Below, piece by piece: positions 29,302 to 36,994 of a stretch of 41,549 nucleotides of DNA. Source of the DNA: a virus; the IMG/VR virus record IMGVR_UViG_3300014050_000025, positions 24,116-65,664 of that record. One strand, written 5' to 3'. The notes beneath the pieces were generated by a model. That model ran no database searches. It saw only the letters and a program-made list of their open reading frames with translations, and was not told the origin of the DNA. Both the position numbers and the translations under genes were made by a program. Position 1 is the first letter of the stretch. Every line of letters starts with the position of its first letter.

Positions 29302-29925
29302 TCAGTCCCAGACGCGGATGACGGTGTTGTCTTTTGCCACCGTGCGCTGGTAGGTGATCCGATACGTACCCGGCGGCAGCAACCAGTCGCCGTGCTCCGG
29401 GTGTGCAATTACGTTTGGCTCGGCCAGCCGGAGAATCGGGCCGGCGAACGCCAACATCGCAGTGGCGTCCTGCGCCGTCAACAGGGTTGTCGACGAGCCC
29501 GGGTTAGCTCGCCGCTCTTCCCACTCGGCGTCGCGCAGTGTCTGGCGCCAGTTTGGCTCGGCCGTCGAAACGCCGCGCATCTCCGCCAGCTGCGAGAACA
29601 TCTCGCGCGAGTTGGGCTCAATCGGATTGTAGACCGTCACGCCGTTGCCGTGTGACAGGCAGTGCCGGCTGCCCTTGGTGTTGCCCTCGGCCAGCTGCAG
29701 CGGGAATACCGGCTGCAGCACGCGGGTGTAGAGCAGCGGCGTAGCCGAAACGTCGTCGATCTTCTGAATGTAAATGTCGCCCTGCCGGACGGCGTCGCCA
29801 ACGCTGGCAGCTTCAGGAAACTGCTGCGGGGCGTCGTTCTTGATCTGTTCAATCGCTTGGGCGGCGGCGCGAAGGCGCGCAACCGTGGCATGTGACGCGG
29901 GAGCGTCGATAACTGCGGTACTCAT
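29302..29925 (-). CDS. Accessory protein paired with the DUF6745-like gene
   Basis: 207 residues. The central and C-terminal parts contain RQGDIYIQKID, LQLAEGNTKGSRHCLSH, AHPEHGDWLLPPGTYRITYQ and a final VIRVWD. I remember this arrangement ('QGD ... QLA.GnT.GSRH ... HPEHGd..LP.GtY.v.yQR ... VRRv.D') as a family often encoded beside DUF6745 genes in bacteria and phages, with no known function. AAAGGAG precedes ATG 29925. A hairpin terminator follows it. Confidence 0.75.
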   Translation of the reverse strand: MSTAVIDAPASHATVARLRAAAQAIEQIKNDAPQQFPEAASVGDAVRQGDIYIQKIDDVSATPLLYTRVLQPVFPLQLAEGNTKGSRHCLSHGNGVTVYNPIEPNSREMFSQLAEMRGVSTAEPNWRQTLRDAEWEERRANPGSSTTLLTAQDATAMLAFAGPILRLAEPNVIAHPEHGDWLLPPGTYRITYQRTVAKDNTVIRVWD

Positions 29926-29945
29926 GAAAAACTCCTTTGTTTGAT

Positions 29946-31376
29946 TTACGATGCCCCAATCACCCGAACTGGATTAGCCGCGTACGGAACACGCGCTGTG
30001 GTGCCCGCATCTGCCATCCAACTCTGCGCTTCGGCGCAGGTGCTAATATCGCGCGGCACGCTGATGAAATACCGACGCCCCGTAGAGCGGCAGAACAACA
30101 CCATCCGGTTTTGACCGGTTCTGTTTTCTTGGCCGCGCGGCGGACCTACCAGCATCTCGGTTGTGTTATCAATATCGTTAACACGACTGTCGAGAACCGG
30201 GCAGTCTGCCTCAGCAATAAAGCGATCCCAGCCGAAACGCTCGATGGCCAGTCGGCGCGTCTCTTCGTTACGAATGCGCATGATGTGCGCGGTCGTCAAT
30301 TGTTCCGGCCGTTCGACAATTTTGCGGCCGCCTTCGTTCATAAAATGGCCGTCGTTAAACCACAGCTTGACGCCGTCTGCCCACTGTACCGCCGGTCCGG
30401 TTGTGCTATGCAGATTGCCCGACTCGTTGAGCCCGATCTGCGGCCGGTCAGCCAGTACGACACACGACGATTGAAACGCCGCGAACGCTGTGCAGTGATG
30501 AAACACTTCGTGCTCCCACGTGACCGTGGGGTCGTCGATCTTCAGCAGCTTGCACAGGATCTCGGCGTCAATGGCCTGCGGCACGCTGCCCAGCCATACA
30601 CCGTCGTCTGCAATCGATTCGCTGGTGTTGTTTAGTTCCGTAATAGACACTACACGGTTCAGCTCACCGATAGCCCCGGCAGTTGAGCTGCTGTCAAAAA
30701 TGATTTTGTTCGCAATCTCAGATATTTTCTTTTCTGTTCGCAGTACTTCATTGTTCCGCATCGACCCGTCCCAGCTGCGAAAACTTTCTGTGACGGATTC
30801 GAGTCCAATCGTATCGTTGAGCATGGAACGGAAAAGATTAACCGTGATGGCCAGATTATTCGTCTTGTGCAGCACGACGTCTTCTGAACTCTGCCCGCGA
30901 TTACGCCACCACCGCCGAGACAGGCCAAACGAGTTTGCAACAAGCTTTTCGTTTGACATGTACTCTTCGCGGATAGCGCGCAGCCACGTGCGAGTGAACT
31001 CGTTGTTCTGCATGTTGCTCCACCAGCGCCGCCGGTCGCTGTTCCATCCTAGCAGCGAATCTTTGCGCAGCGGGATCAGAAACGCGCTATCAATTTCGAG
31101 CTGCTTGCACAGCTCACGCGCATAGGTCTTTGTCATCCGCCCGCGCACCACAGCCATCGAGATCATGAACGTGACGGGCGATTTGGCTACGTAAAACGTT
31201 ACCGGGCTTTTCTTGTAGCGGTCACGCCGAAACGAGCCTAAACCGCTTTCGTAGGCAGCGCGAAGTATGTCCGACGCTTTTGTCACATTTGGCCGGCCTT
31301 CGTTAATTGTCTCAAGCCATCGGGCTACGGTGTTTTCAACAATGGTTCGCGTTGCCTTGGAAATCTTTGACCTCAT
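29946..31376 (-). CDS. DUF6745-like protein
   Basis: 476 residues. The C-terminal 270 residues match the DUF6745 pattern as I recall it: a 'D.p..i..de.grlH...GPA..w.DG..lW..hG' core (here ADRPQIGLNESGNLHSTTGP and WADGVKLWFNDGHFMNE), the ER.GWDRF segment (IERFGWDRFIAEADCPVLDS) and a RRYFISVPRDISTCAEAQSW end. The N-terminal ~180 residues are basic and Arg/Trp-rich and differ from typical members. The role is unknown. The gene ends 20 bases before its usual partner and overlaps the DUF6915-like gene upstream by four bases. Confidence 0.72.
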   Translation of the reverse strand: MRSKISKATRTIVENTVARWLETINEGRPNVTKASDILRAAYESGLGSFRRDRYKKSPVTFYVAKSPVTFMISMAVVRGRMTKTYARELCKQLEIDSAFLIPLRKDSLLGWNSDRRRWWSNMQNNEFTRTWLRAIREEYMSNEKLVANSFGLSRRWWRNRGQSSEDVVLHKTNNLAITVNLFRSMLNDTIGLESVTESFRSWDGSMRNNEVLRTEKKISEIANKIIFDSSSTAGAIGELNRVVSITELNNTSESIADDGVWLGSVPQAIDAEILCKLLKIDDPTVTWEHEVFHHCTAFAAFQSSCVVLADRPQIGLNESGNLHSTTGPAVQWADGVKLWFNDGHFMNEGGRKIVERPEQLTTAHIMRIRNEETRRLAIERFGWDRFIAEADCPVLDSRVNDIDNTTEMLVGPPRGQENRTGQNRMVLFCRSTGRRYFISVPRDISTCAEAQSWMADAGTTARVPYAANPVRVIGAS

Positions 31377-31732
31377 GCAAGTAGCTCCTTCTCTAGGTTT
31401 TTACCGCGCCCAAACATCCACGCGTCATCGTCGCTGGGCTTGATACAACGCAGCCAGTCGGTGACGCTTGGAATACGCCCTAAATCTTCGTTGACGTGCT
31501 GCTCGCCGATATACCGTACCGGAACGACACGCCCGTCAGCGTTGGTGATTATTTTTCCGAAGAGTCTTTCTGCCATGAAGATCCCTTCGGAGTGGTGCCG
31601 CAGTGCACGGTGACGAAAGTCAGCCATGTGCGCCTTGGACCCATCAAACCATTCGTGGATGGCGAGATAGTCGTCTACCTCGCCGCCCCACTTGCGCACT
31701 GACGAGAGTGCGTGGTGATACGGATGTGCCAT
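31373..31732 (-). CDS. DUF6915-like protein
   Basis: 119 residues. MAHPYHHALSSVRKWGG, YLAIHEWFDGSKAHMADFRH, RALRHHSEGIFMAE and VRYIGEQHVNEDLGRIPSVT match, almost word for word, a family I recall as DUF6915 in phages and bacteria. The dense His content (six in the first 60 residues) suggests metal binding. TAATG overlap with the upstream gene and GGGAGA upstream support the start. Confidence 0.82.
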   Translation of the reverse strand: MAHPYHHALSSVRKWGGEVDDYLAIHEWFDGSKAHMADFRHRALRHHSEGIFMAERLFGKIITNADGRVVPVRYIGEQHVNEDLGRIPSVTDWLRCIKPSDDDAWMFGRGKNLEKELLA

Positions 31733-31941
31733 TAGTCTCCCGCATACAAATCCAGCACAGACGCAAGATCGCTGTGCGTTGTGGACCAGTCCATTTTGTC
31801 TTCGGCTATCTCAGCAGAACGTTCCCAGTCGCTGTCGTCGGATCTGCCAAACATGTCAGCGCTCCACCAAGCCAGAATGACGCTTTTGACGCCTTTTTTC
31901 TTTGCTCGTTTTAGGTTGTCAATAGCTTCGTCAATTGTCAT
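31732..31941 (-). CDS. Small conserved phage protein, unknown
   Basis: 69 residues: MTIDEAIDNLKRAKKKGVKS, then VILAWWSADMFG and KMDWSTTHSDLA. I recall short phage proteins with this 'iDeAi..L..Ak..G.k.vi.A.w.a..F' pattern beside DUF6915-type genes. Direct TGATATG junction with the gene upstream. Confidence 0.7.
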   Translation of the reverse strand: MTIDEAIDNLKRAKKKGVKSVILAWWSADMFGRSDDSDWERSAEIAEDKMDWSTTHSDLASVLDLYAGD

Positions 31942-31942
31942 A

Positions 31943-32395
31943 TCACCACTCGGTGTTGGTGGTAGCTACTTCGACGATACGTTCGTTGTGCTCCATGCGC
32001 ACTTTGCGCCGTCTGACGTCAACTACAATGGTGCCGAAGCTACCTTCGTTTATTTCCCAGCCGCCCGGCAGTAAATCAAAGCACGCGTCCCGCAGCGCGG
32101 CTAACTGCGCGTCTGTCATGATGGGCGGTTTCGTTGCGTCTGCGCTTGTGCAGTGCGTTCGCCGAAACTGATCAAGGTACATGTGCGTGTTTCGGTTGCT
32201 TTGCATGTTGTTAAGCACCGACACGTCGTTCTGCACAGTCGGATCGTCAAACACGAACGTAAAACTATTAAAATCGCCGGAGTCGCCGCTGCCGTCGTAC
32301 TCCGCTTCGATGCGCGTTACGCCGATTGCTTCAAGCAGCGGGCACAGGTCTTTGATCGGGCTTGCAGGGGTTGTTGCGGTTTTTGCTTTGGCCAT
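31943..32395 (-). CDS. DUF6878-like protein
   Basis: 150 residues from ATG 32395, one base after the upstream stop. The IGVTRIEAEYDGSGDSGDFN segment and the end GGWEINEGSFGTIVVDVRRR plus MEHNER match a family I recall as DUF6878 (DGSGDSG ... GW..n.GSfGe...D...r.v.l.HNeR). Acidic and Gly residues of the DGSGDSG loop could bind metal. The function is unknown. Confidence 0.75.
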   Translation of the reverse strand: MAKAKTATTPASPIKDLCPLLEAIGVTRIEAEYDGSGDSGDFNSFTFVFDDPTVQNDVSVLNNMQSNRNTHMYLDQFRRTHCTSADATKPPIMTDAQLAALRDACFDLLPGGWEINEGSFGTIVVDVRRRKVRMEHNERIVEVATTNTEW

Positions 32396-32396
32396 G

Positions 32397-32903
32397 TCAG
32401 TATGAGGCGTAAATGGTGCAGGGTTTTCCGCGCTGGCGTTCTTTTTCTTCTGCCAGCGCAACAAAGTCTCTAAATGACTTGGTGACTTTTTTTGTCATTT
32501 CTGCCGAGTCGTCCGGGTAAAGCCGGCGCTGTCGTTCGGCGATTGCTTCTTCCACGGTCATGGGTCGCGTCGTGTCGCTTTGCACTGTTTGTCCGCCGAC
32601 ATCTTTACCCTGCGACACGAACATGTTGACGAGTTGTTCTGCCAACGCGTGGCCTTGTCCGCTGCCGTAGCTGGGCTCTGTGACGCGCGTCAGTCGTTCA
32701 CGAAGCACGGCTGCCGGGATCTCTGCGCGACAGTCCTCGGCGTCGAACGCTTCTCGAACCAGAATGCGCGTAGCGTACGGGCCGCCATGATAGGCTTCCC
32801 GCAGATATCCAACGTTGCCGGACGTGACGGAGAAGCCAGTGGCTTGCGCCTGTTTTTCTTCTTCTTCCATCCCGTCCCATTCCAGATAGATATCAATACC
32901 CAT
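32397..32903 (-). CDS. 'MGIDIY' family protein, unknown
   Basis: 168 residues. MGIDIYLEWDGM and GNVGYLREAYHGGPYATRIL followed by an acidic AEIPAAVLRERL segment are hallmarks of a conserved phage/bacterial family known to me only by sequence. The C-terminal half adds a helical extension (MTVEEAIAERQRRLYP, FRDFVALAEEKERQ). TAATG overlap with the gene upstream. Confidence 0.75.
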   Translation of the reverse strand: MGIDIYLEWDGMEEEEKQAQATGFSVTSGNVGYLREAYHGGPYATRILVREAFDAEDCRAEIPAAVLRERLTRVTEPSYGSGQGHALAEQLVNMFVSQGKDVGGQTVQSDTTRPMTVEEAIAERQRRLYPDDSAEMTKKVTKSFRDFVALAEEKERQRGKPCTIYASY

Positions 32904-33124
32904 TACTTGACTCGCTTTTTCTTGAGCGCCGCGGCTATGTCAGATTTTGTGGCGTCGCTTATGTCGATCGAGCAGCCGGCGTCTTTATGCACAAGTACCA
33001 CTTTCTTATCCAACTTTTTGATATCAGCTAGCACAGCGGCGGTTTCCGCAGCGCCCTCGTCTACCGCCTCGATTACGTACGTTTCCGCATGAGTCCGTGA
33101 AACACGAACGTGAAAATAGGGCAT
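32903..33124 (-). CDS. Small basic protein, unknown
   Basis: 73 residues: beta start (YFHVRVSRTHAETYVIEAVD), helix, strand (KKVVLVHKDAG) and a basic KKKRVK end. GGAGACTCAC precedes the ATG. It is the first gene after a strong terminator. Confidence 0.68.
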   Translation of the reverse strand: MPYFHVRVSRTHAETYVIEAVDEGAAETAAVLADIKKLDKKVVLVHKDAGCSIDISDATKSDIAAALKKKRVK

Positions 33125-33137
33125 GTGAGTCTCCGGG

Positions 33138-33180
33138 TAAAAAGAGAGGGCGCCGGGAGAACAAGCCCCCGGCGCCCTCT
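33138..33180 (-). terminator. Rho-independent terminator of the secreted-protein gene
   Basis: A 13-bp stem, AGAGGGCGCCGGG/CCCGGCGCCCTCT (33145-33157/33168-33180), is followed on the minus strand by CTTTTT. It lies 24 bases past the upstream gene's stop, so that gene is transcribed as its own unit. Confidence 0.9.
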
Positions 33181-33204
33181 GTGAGAACTTACGCTACTGC
33201 GTGA

Positions 33205-33621
33205 TCAGCGGCAGTTGCACGAGCCGCTGCAACGAGCACGACGCACGGCGCGAGCCGGAAGCGTCACGACGTTGTACGCCACAGCGCCCGCGTTCTGCAC
33301 CGCCGCAGTGCCGCCGCGGACAACGCCGCGAGTCACGGCGCGAACAGACTGGCCGGTGCACGCATCGCACCCTTCGGTGACGGTGCGGAATCGCTGGCGG
33401 CCAAGCCGGGCAACGGAACAGCTGCCGTTGCTGCAGGCGCAGTCGTTGGTAGCCACTGCCGCCGGGGCAACAGCAGGCGCCGCCGACTCGATAGCCGGCG
33501 CTACAGCCACTTCCGGTGTGGCGAGCGTCGGCTGCTGCAGCACGCTCTGAGGAGCAGCGTCACCCGCGAAGGCAAGGGTCGAAACGAAAGAAAGAACAAC
33601 AACTGCAAAACAAGACTTCAT
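33205..33621 (-). CDS. Secreted Cys-rich protein
   Basis: 138 residues with a classical Sec signal peptide (MKSCFAVVVLSFVSTLAFA, cleavage before GD). An Ala/Pro/Val-rich linker follows, then a Cys-rich C-terminal domain with CACSNGSC, EGCDACTG and CSGSCNCR. There are nine Cys in the mature part, and the domain is Arg-rich around RLGRQRFRTVTEG and LPARAVRRAR. Small exported proteins with 'GSCSV.R...' tracts are typical, to my memory, of planctomycete genomes. GAGG precedes the ATG. It has its own terminator and a 150-base upstream region with hairpins, unlike its operon-packed neighbours. Confidence 0.82.
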   Translation of the reverse strand: MKSCFAVVVLSFVSTLAFAGDAAPQSVLQQPTLATPEVAVAPAIESAAPAVAPAAVATNDCACSNGSCSVARLGRQRFRTVTEGCDACTGQSVRAVTRGVVRGGTAAVQNAGAVAYNVVTLPARAVRRARCSGSCNCR

Positions 33622-33772
33622 TTTGAAGTACCTCTAAGCTACCAAACGGGTGAGGTCACACGCGTGACCCCAACCTGTTCGGCCATACGTGTGTGTACAG
33701 CCAAACAGGATTTTATTGCAACCCCAATTTCAACCGTGAAGATGGGGTGTTTTGTGTGTTTGCGCAATGCGT
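33622..33772. promoter_or_regulatory. Structured intergenic region upstream of the secreted-protein gene
   Basis: Three inverted repeats are visible: GGTCAC/GTGACC (33655-33668), CCTGTTCGGC paired with GCCAAACAGG around 33674-33709, and ACCCCA...TGGGGT with an inner TTCA/TGAA (33721-33748). The last could end the upstream transcript on the minus strand, though no long T-run follows. A promoter for the secreted protein should lie here; no convincing -35/-10 pair was found. Confidence 0.45.
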
Positions 33773-34129
33773 TTAAAACGCGTCTGCGGTCAATTCAAAC
33801 GCAAGGCGTTGTAGTGCGCGATTTTCGGACGGGCGACGAGCGAGCCACAAGAAGAACCAGTCATTAAATGCGAGGCGTTCTTCTTTGGTTGGTTTACGTT
33901 TATCTTCGTCGTCAAACCAAAGGCTTGTGCAGTTTGCCGCAACAACATCAGCCGACGCCGGCGAACCGGGCGAGCCTTCCATGTTGCGGTCATACATGAC
34001 TGCAGACGTCTCGGGCGTTATTTCAATCGTTACGTCAAACTCCATGACGCCGGGTTTTCCGCTCGGGTTGTCCCCGTTTTCGTCATCTACTCCCCAGCGG
34101 ACTACCGGAGTTGTTACTGTACGACGCAT
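33773..34129 (-). CDS. Unknown 118-residue protein
   Basis: Starts at ATG 34129, inside the previous gene. A beta-rich first half with VMEFDVTIEITPETSAVM is followed by FDDEDKRKPTKEERLAFNDW and a basic helical end. No family is recognised. Confidence 0.62.
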   Translation of the reverse strand: MRRTVTTPVVRWGVDDENGDNPSGKPGVMEFDVTIEITPETSAVMYDRNMEGSPGSPASADVVAANCTSLWFDDEDKRKPTKEERLAFNDWFFLWLARRPSENRALQRLAFELTADAF

Positions 34130-34377
34130 ACGTTGTAGTACCACATTTTGTCGTTTAACCACTTGGCTTCTGCCACAAGGGCGTCAGCTCGCGATTTAAA
34201 GCCTTTGAACAGCGGACCACCAACCGGCGCCATATCGGCTAACCATTCGCCGGGCGTGTCTGGGTCTGGCTCGACATGGCTGGCCCTTTTGATATCCAGC
34301 TGCCCGAGTTCACCCAGCGGAATCTTTTCATCGTACAGGCACTGCGCTGTGCCATTTGGTCGAACGTAAAGATTCAT
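34114..34377 (-). CDS. Small conserved protein ('RASHVEPD' family)
   Basis: 87 residues: MNLYVRPNGTAQCLYDEKI, LGELGQLDIKRASHVEPD, then WLADMAPVGGPLFKGFKSRA. I recall this as a common short protein in phages and bacteria ('iRRASHVEPD..G.W.AD..P..G..LGPF..RseAL'). The role is unknown. Four-base overlap with the beta-helix gene upstream. Confidence 0.75.
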   Translation of the reverse strand: MNLYVRPNGTAQCLYDEKIPLGELGQLDIKRASHVEPDPDTPGEWLADMAPVGGPLFKGFKSRADALVAEAKWLNDKMWYYNVCVVQ

Positions 34378-35381
34378 TTGCGGTCTCCCGACATGGTCAT
34401 CAGGCGCCGGGTCGGAATCAGTTCGTCCATGTTAACAGGTCGCACAGTCGGCACGACGTGATTGAGCGCTCGACCACGCTGACTGGCTGGCACGTTGTAC
34501 GCCATGAACTGATCAATCCGACTGATCGTGACACCCGGAAACAACGCGTCCGTTTCCGTCTCCAATCGTTCGTATTGTCCGTTCGCGTGGTTGGGGCGAA
34601 AGCTGATGCTTCCGCCCGCAATTACGGTGCGGCCTTTGATCGTCAATAAACCGCTCAGCATTTCGACGCCGGAAACAACGGCAAAGTCCAGCACTTTTAA
34701 TTTGTTGTGCCCGAACATCGTTGCTTCTTCTGACGAGAAATACATCGACTGTTGCGCCAGCTTGCTGGAGATGACATTGGCCCGGCCGCCGATCGTCACG
34801 AAACCGTGCATGGTCGAGCAGGCGACTTTTGCGTCGCCGGTGATGGTTACAGCGCCCTCCAGCGACGACATAAACACCATAGCGTATCCGCTGACGTGCG
34901 CTTGGCTGCGCAGCGTGCAATTGTGCACGTGCGCCTCCTGCCGAATGTGGCTAGTCTCGTACATAGTCGTCGAGCCGCTGACCCTACCGCCATACACGCG
35001 CGACTCATGCAGGATGCGGCAGTCGTCAAATATCGCCGCTTTTCCGGCAACCAGCGCGTCATCGCCTACGATAACGCGGTCACGGATGTATGCGTTGCCG
35101 CAAACTTGCGCTCGCCTATTGAGCGCGACTTTTCCCTCGATTACAGCGTTGTGGTACACCTGCGCCATTTTGTTTACAAACACAGTGTCCGCCACTTTGG
35201 CCGTATCTGCTACCCAGCCGTTACCGTTGACGTGCCGATGAGCAAATACACGGCCGCGGCCGTCTTTGAAATCATGCTTTGATGCCCGCTTCCTCCGAAC
35301 CGCTTTGACGGGCAAGTCGGCGGCCGGCGCGTCCAAAACGCCAGCCGCCGTGGCTTCTACTAACGTTGCGTTCAACGTCAT
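34374..35381 (-). CDS. Left-handed beta-helix (hexapeptide-repeat) protein
   Basis: 335 residues. From ~55 to ~250 runs a series of degenerate hexapeptide-type rungs: GWVADTAKVADTVFV, AQVYHNAVIEGKVAL, AQVCGNAYIRDRVIVGDDAL, SRVYGGRVSGSTTM, AHVHNCTLRSQAHVSGYAMV, VTITGDAKVACSTM. This gives a left-handed beta-helix or bactofilin-like fold seen in acyltransferases and YdcK-like proteins. No acyltransferase catalytic His in the usual context is clear. The N-terminal Arg/Lys segment (VKAVRRKRASKHDFKDGRG) is disordered-looking. GGAGTAAGC precedes ATG 35381. Confidence 0.75.
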   Translation of the reverse strand: MTLNATLVEATAAGVLDAPAADLPVKAVRRKRASKHDFKDGRGRVFAHRHVNGNGWVADTAKVADTVFVNKMAQVYHNAVIEGKVALNRRAQVCGNAYIRDRVIVGDDALVAGKAAIFDDCRILHESRVYGGRVSGSTTMYETSHIRQEAHVHNCTLRSQAHVSGYAMVFMSSLEGAVTITGDAKVACSTMHGFVTIGGRANVISSKLAQQSMYFSSEEATMFGHNKLKVLDFAVVSGVEMLSGLLTIKGRTVIAGGSISFRPNHANGQYERLETETDALFPGVTISRIDQFMAYNVPASQRGRALNHVVPTVRPVNMDELIPTRRLMTMSGDRK

Positions 35382-35383
35382 GC

Positions 35384-36328
35384 TTACTCCATTCGCAGTA
35401 CGCGTCGGCGCGGTGCGTTTGTGATCATGCTGTCAAGCGCGGTCTTGACCTCAACCATCTGCTGGCTGAGCGTCTGCCGCAGTTCATTGCTTTTGCGCAA
35501 CTCACCAACGTCTACGCCGGACACCAGATTGTTTGCCTGTCGGATCAAGCCTTCCAGCTCCGCATTCGAGCGGACGTTCATGTGCTGGAAGCTCTCGTAA
35601 AATTCCTTGAAGTTTTCGATCGCCGAAGCGCGAAAACTCTTCTTTGTGCCGTCGGGCTCGTCAGTCAGCCGCTCGACCAGATGCGCGATCAACTCTTGCA
35701 GCCGCTCGGCGAACGCTTCTTCCGCCATGACTACTGCCGCTTCAAAACGGCTCTGGACGCGGCGCTGTTCCTGCGCGTACAGGTTTGGATCGAACGTCAT
35801 CAGATAGTTTGGCGGCTCGACCGACGGGTACTCCCATTTGATATCAAAAACGCCTTCCAGCGTTTCGGGATAGTCGGTTGGGTTGTACAGATCTCCAAGC
35901 TTTTCTCGGGCGGCGCTTTTGAGCGTTTCGTATTCCAGCTGCAGGACAGCGGCCGCAGCAGCCAGCTGCTCCTTGTATTCACGCATCCGGTCCTCAAACG
36001 CGCCGACGTCTGACTGACGAATCAGCCGGACACCCTCCTGCGGATACGGCAGCGTCATCGAGCGCCAGTAACTGGCCGCCTGACTCTTGAGTGTGGTCAG
36101 CGTGCGGTACGTGGCGTTCTTGGTGTCGATCAGCCGCTTTGACGCTGTGACCAGATCCGTTGCCGCGTGGAACGTATCAGCGGCCTGCTTTGTCTGGGCG
36201 TCGGACAGCTTGCGCTGCGTGCCTAACCACGAGAACGAGAGCTTGACCGCGCCCATCGTCTGGCGCAGGTCGCTAGCTGCTTGCTGGACCGTTCCTGTTT
36301 CTGTTGTTGTTGTTTCTGCTGTAGACAT
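35384..36328 (-). CDS. DUF3150-like helical protein
   Basis: 314 residues, mostly long amphipathic helices. QRKLSDAQTKQAADTFHAA, SKRLIDTKNATYRTLTTLKS, YWRSMTLPYPQEGVRLIRQ and a NPTDYPETLEGVFDIKWEY segment resemble the DUF3150 layout I remember (a long helix pair, then 'w...TlPw...G.RLl', then dYP..). This family sits near AAA+/MoxR-type ATPases in phages and plasmids, and here it lies next to the AAA+ gene cluster. Role unknown. GAGGAGGAC precedes ATG 36328. Confidence 0.6.
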   Translation of the reverse strand: MSTAETTTTETGTVQQAASDLRQTMGAVKLSFSWLGTQRKLSDAQTKQAADTFHAATDLVTASKRLIDTKNATYRTLTTLKSQAASYWRSMTLPYPQEGVRLIRQSDVGAFEDRMREYKEQLAAAAAVLQLEYETLKSAAREKLGDLYNPTDYPETLEGVFDIKWEYPSVEPPNYLMTFDPNLYAQEQRRVQSRFEAAVVMAEEAFAERLQELIAHLVERLTDEPDGTKKSFRASAIENFKEFYESFQHMNVRSNAELEGLIRQANNLVSGVDVGELRKSNELRQTLSQQMVEVKTALDSMITNAPRRRVLRME

Positions 36329-36925
36329 TCAGTCCTCCTCTTGTTCGTCGTCATCTTCCGTGTCGTCTTCGTTGCGCAGGCATTCCTGCAAATTAAATTC
36401 TTCGACAAGTGTCGCGGGCAGGACGTCTAGCTCTTGCTGTGTCGTTGGTAACTCCCAGCTCAGTTCAAGCCCGCGGTCGTATACGCCGCAAAAGCCAACA
36501 CCCGGTTCGTAAAACAAGGCGTCCACAAGAAACCCGCATTTAAACCGCAGGTGGTCGTAGAACGCGATTGGCGGGGCCCACGCGGTTTCAAACCGCAATG
36601 TGACGCTGGTGGCGTTTGCCGGCAAGTTGATGCGCGGGCTGTCTTTGTCGCGACCAATGTCCCATTTTGTGCCCCAATGCTGCACTTGCCAGTCGTACCA
36701 GTTCTTGGAACCAAATCGTTCCAAGTTTTGCTGTTCTTGGATTTCCAGCGCGGCTTGTTCTGGCGTACCTCGACCAAGGCTACCGGCTACTGTTTCTTTT
36801 AATTCAATCGGGCACGGCAAGAATGCGCTCATCAGTTTGCCGCTATTCCACGCACGCACAAGCTTATGCAAATCTTTTGGTAGCGTGTGCGTAAACGTTG
36901 CTTTGTTCATACACCAGTTCGGCAT
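36329..36925 (-). CDS. YubB/Api92-like ferredoxin-fold protein
   Basis: 198 residues from ATG 36925 (GGGAGACG upstream). The start MPNWCMNKATFTHT, the FLPCPIELK strand, the WYDWQVQHWGTKWD box and FETAWAPPIAFYDHL match the YubB/DUF1281/Api92 family of plasmid and phage proteins with a ferredoxin-like fold and unknown function. The last 25 residues are very acidic (NEDDTEDDDEQEED). Confidence 0.82.
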   Translation of the reverse strand: MPNWCMNKATFTHTLPKDLHKLVRAWNSGKLMSAFLPCPIELKETVAGSLGRGTPEQAALEIQEQQNLERFGSKNWYDWQVQHWGTKWDIGRDKDSPRINLPANATSVTLRFETAWAPPIAFYDHLRFKCGFLVDALFYEPGVGFCGVYDRGLELSWELPTTQQELDVLPATLVEEFNLQECLRNEDDTEDDDEQEED

Positions 36926-36949
36926 AGCGTCTCCCGCCGACAACCCGCA

Positions 36950-36975
36950 GCTGCGGGGCTGTTACGCCCCGCAGC
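36950..36975. terminator. GC-rich hairpin between genes
   Basis: GCTGCGGGGC and GCCCCGCAGC pair perfectly around a six-base loop. It lies 19 bases past the AAA+ gene's stop and before the YubB-like start. No T-run follows on the minus strand, so it is more likely an attenuator or an RNA stabiliser than a full terminator. Confidence 0.5.
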
Positions 36976-36994
36976 CGCAGTGTTGCCAACAAAC

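Noticed and set aside
190-35850. Recurring TTTGATATC/GATATCAAA strings through the window as a regulon site
   Set aside because: Most lie within coding frames (for example encoding FDIK) and lack the full symmetry of the palindrome at 23526-23541.
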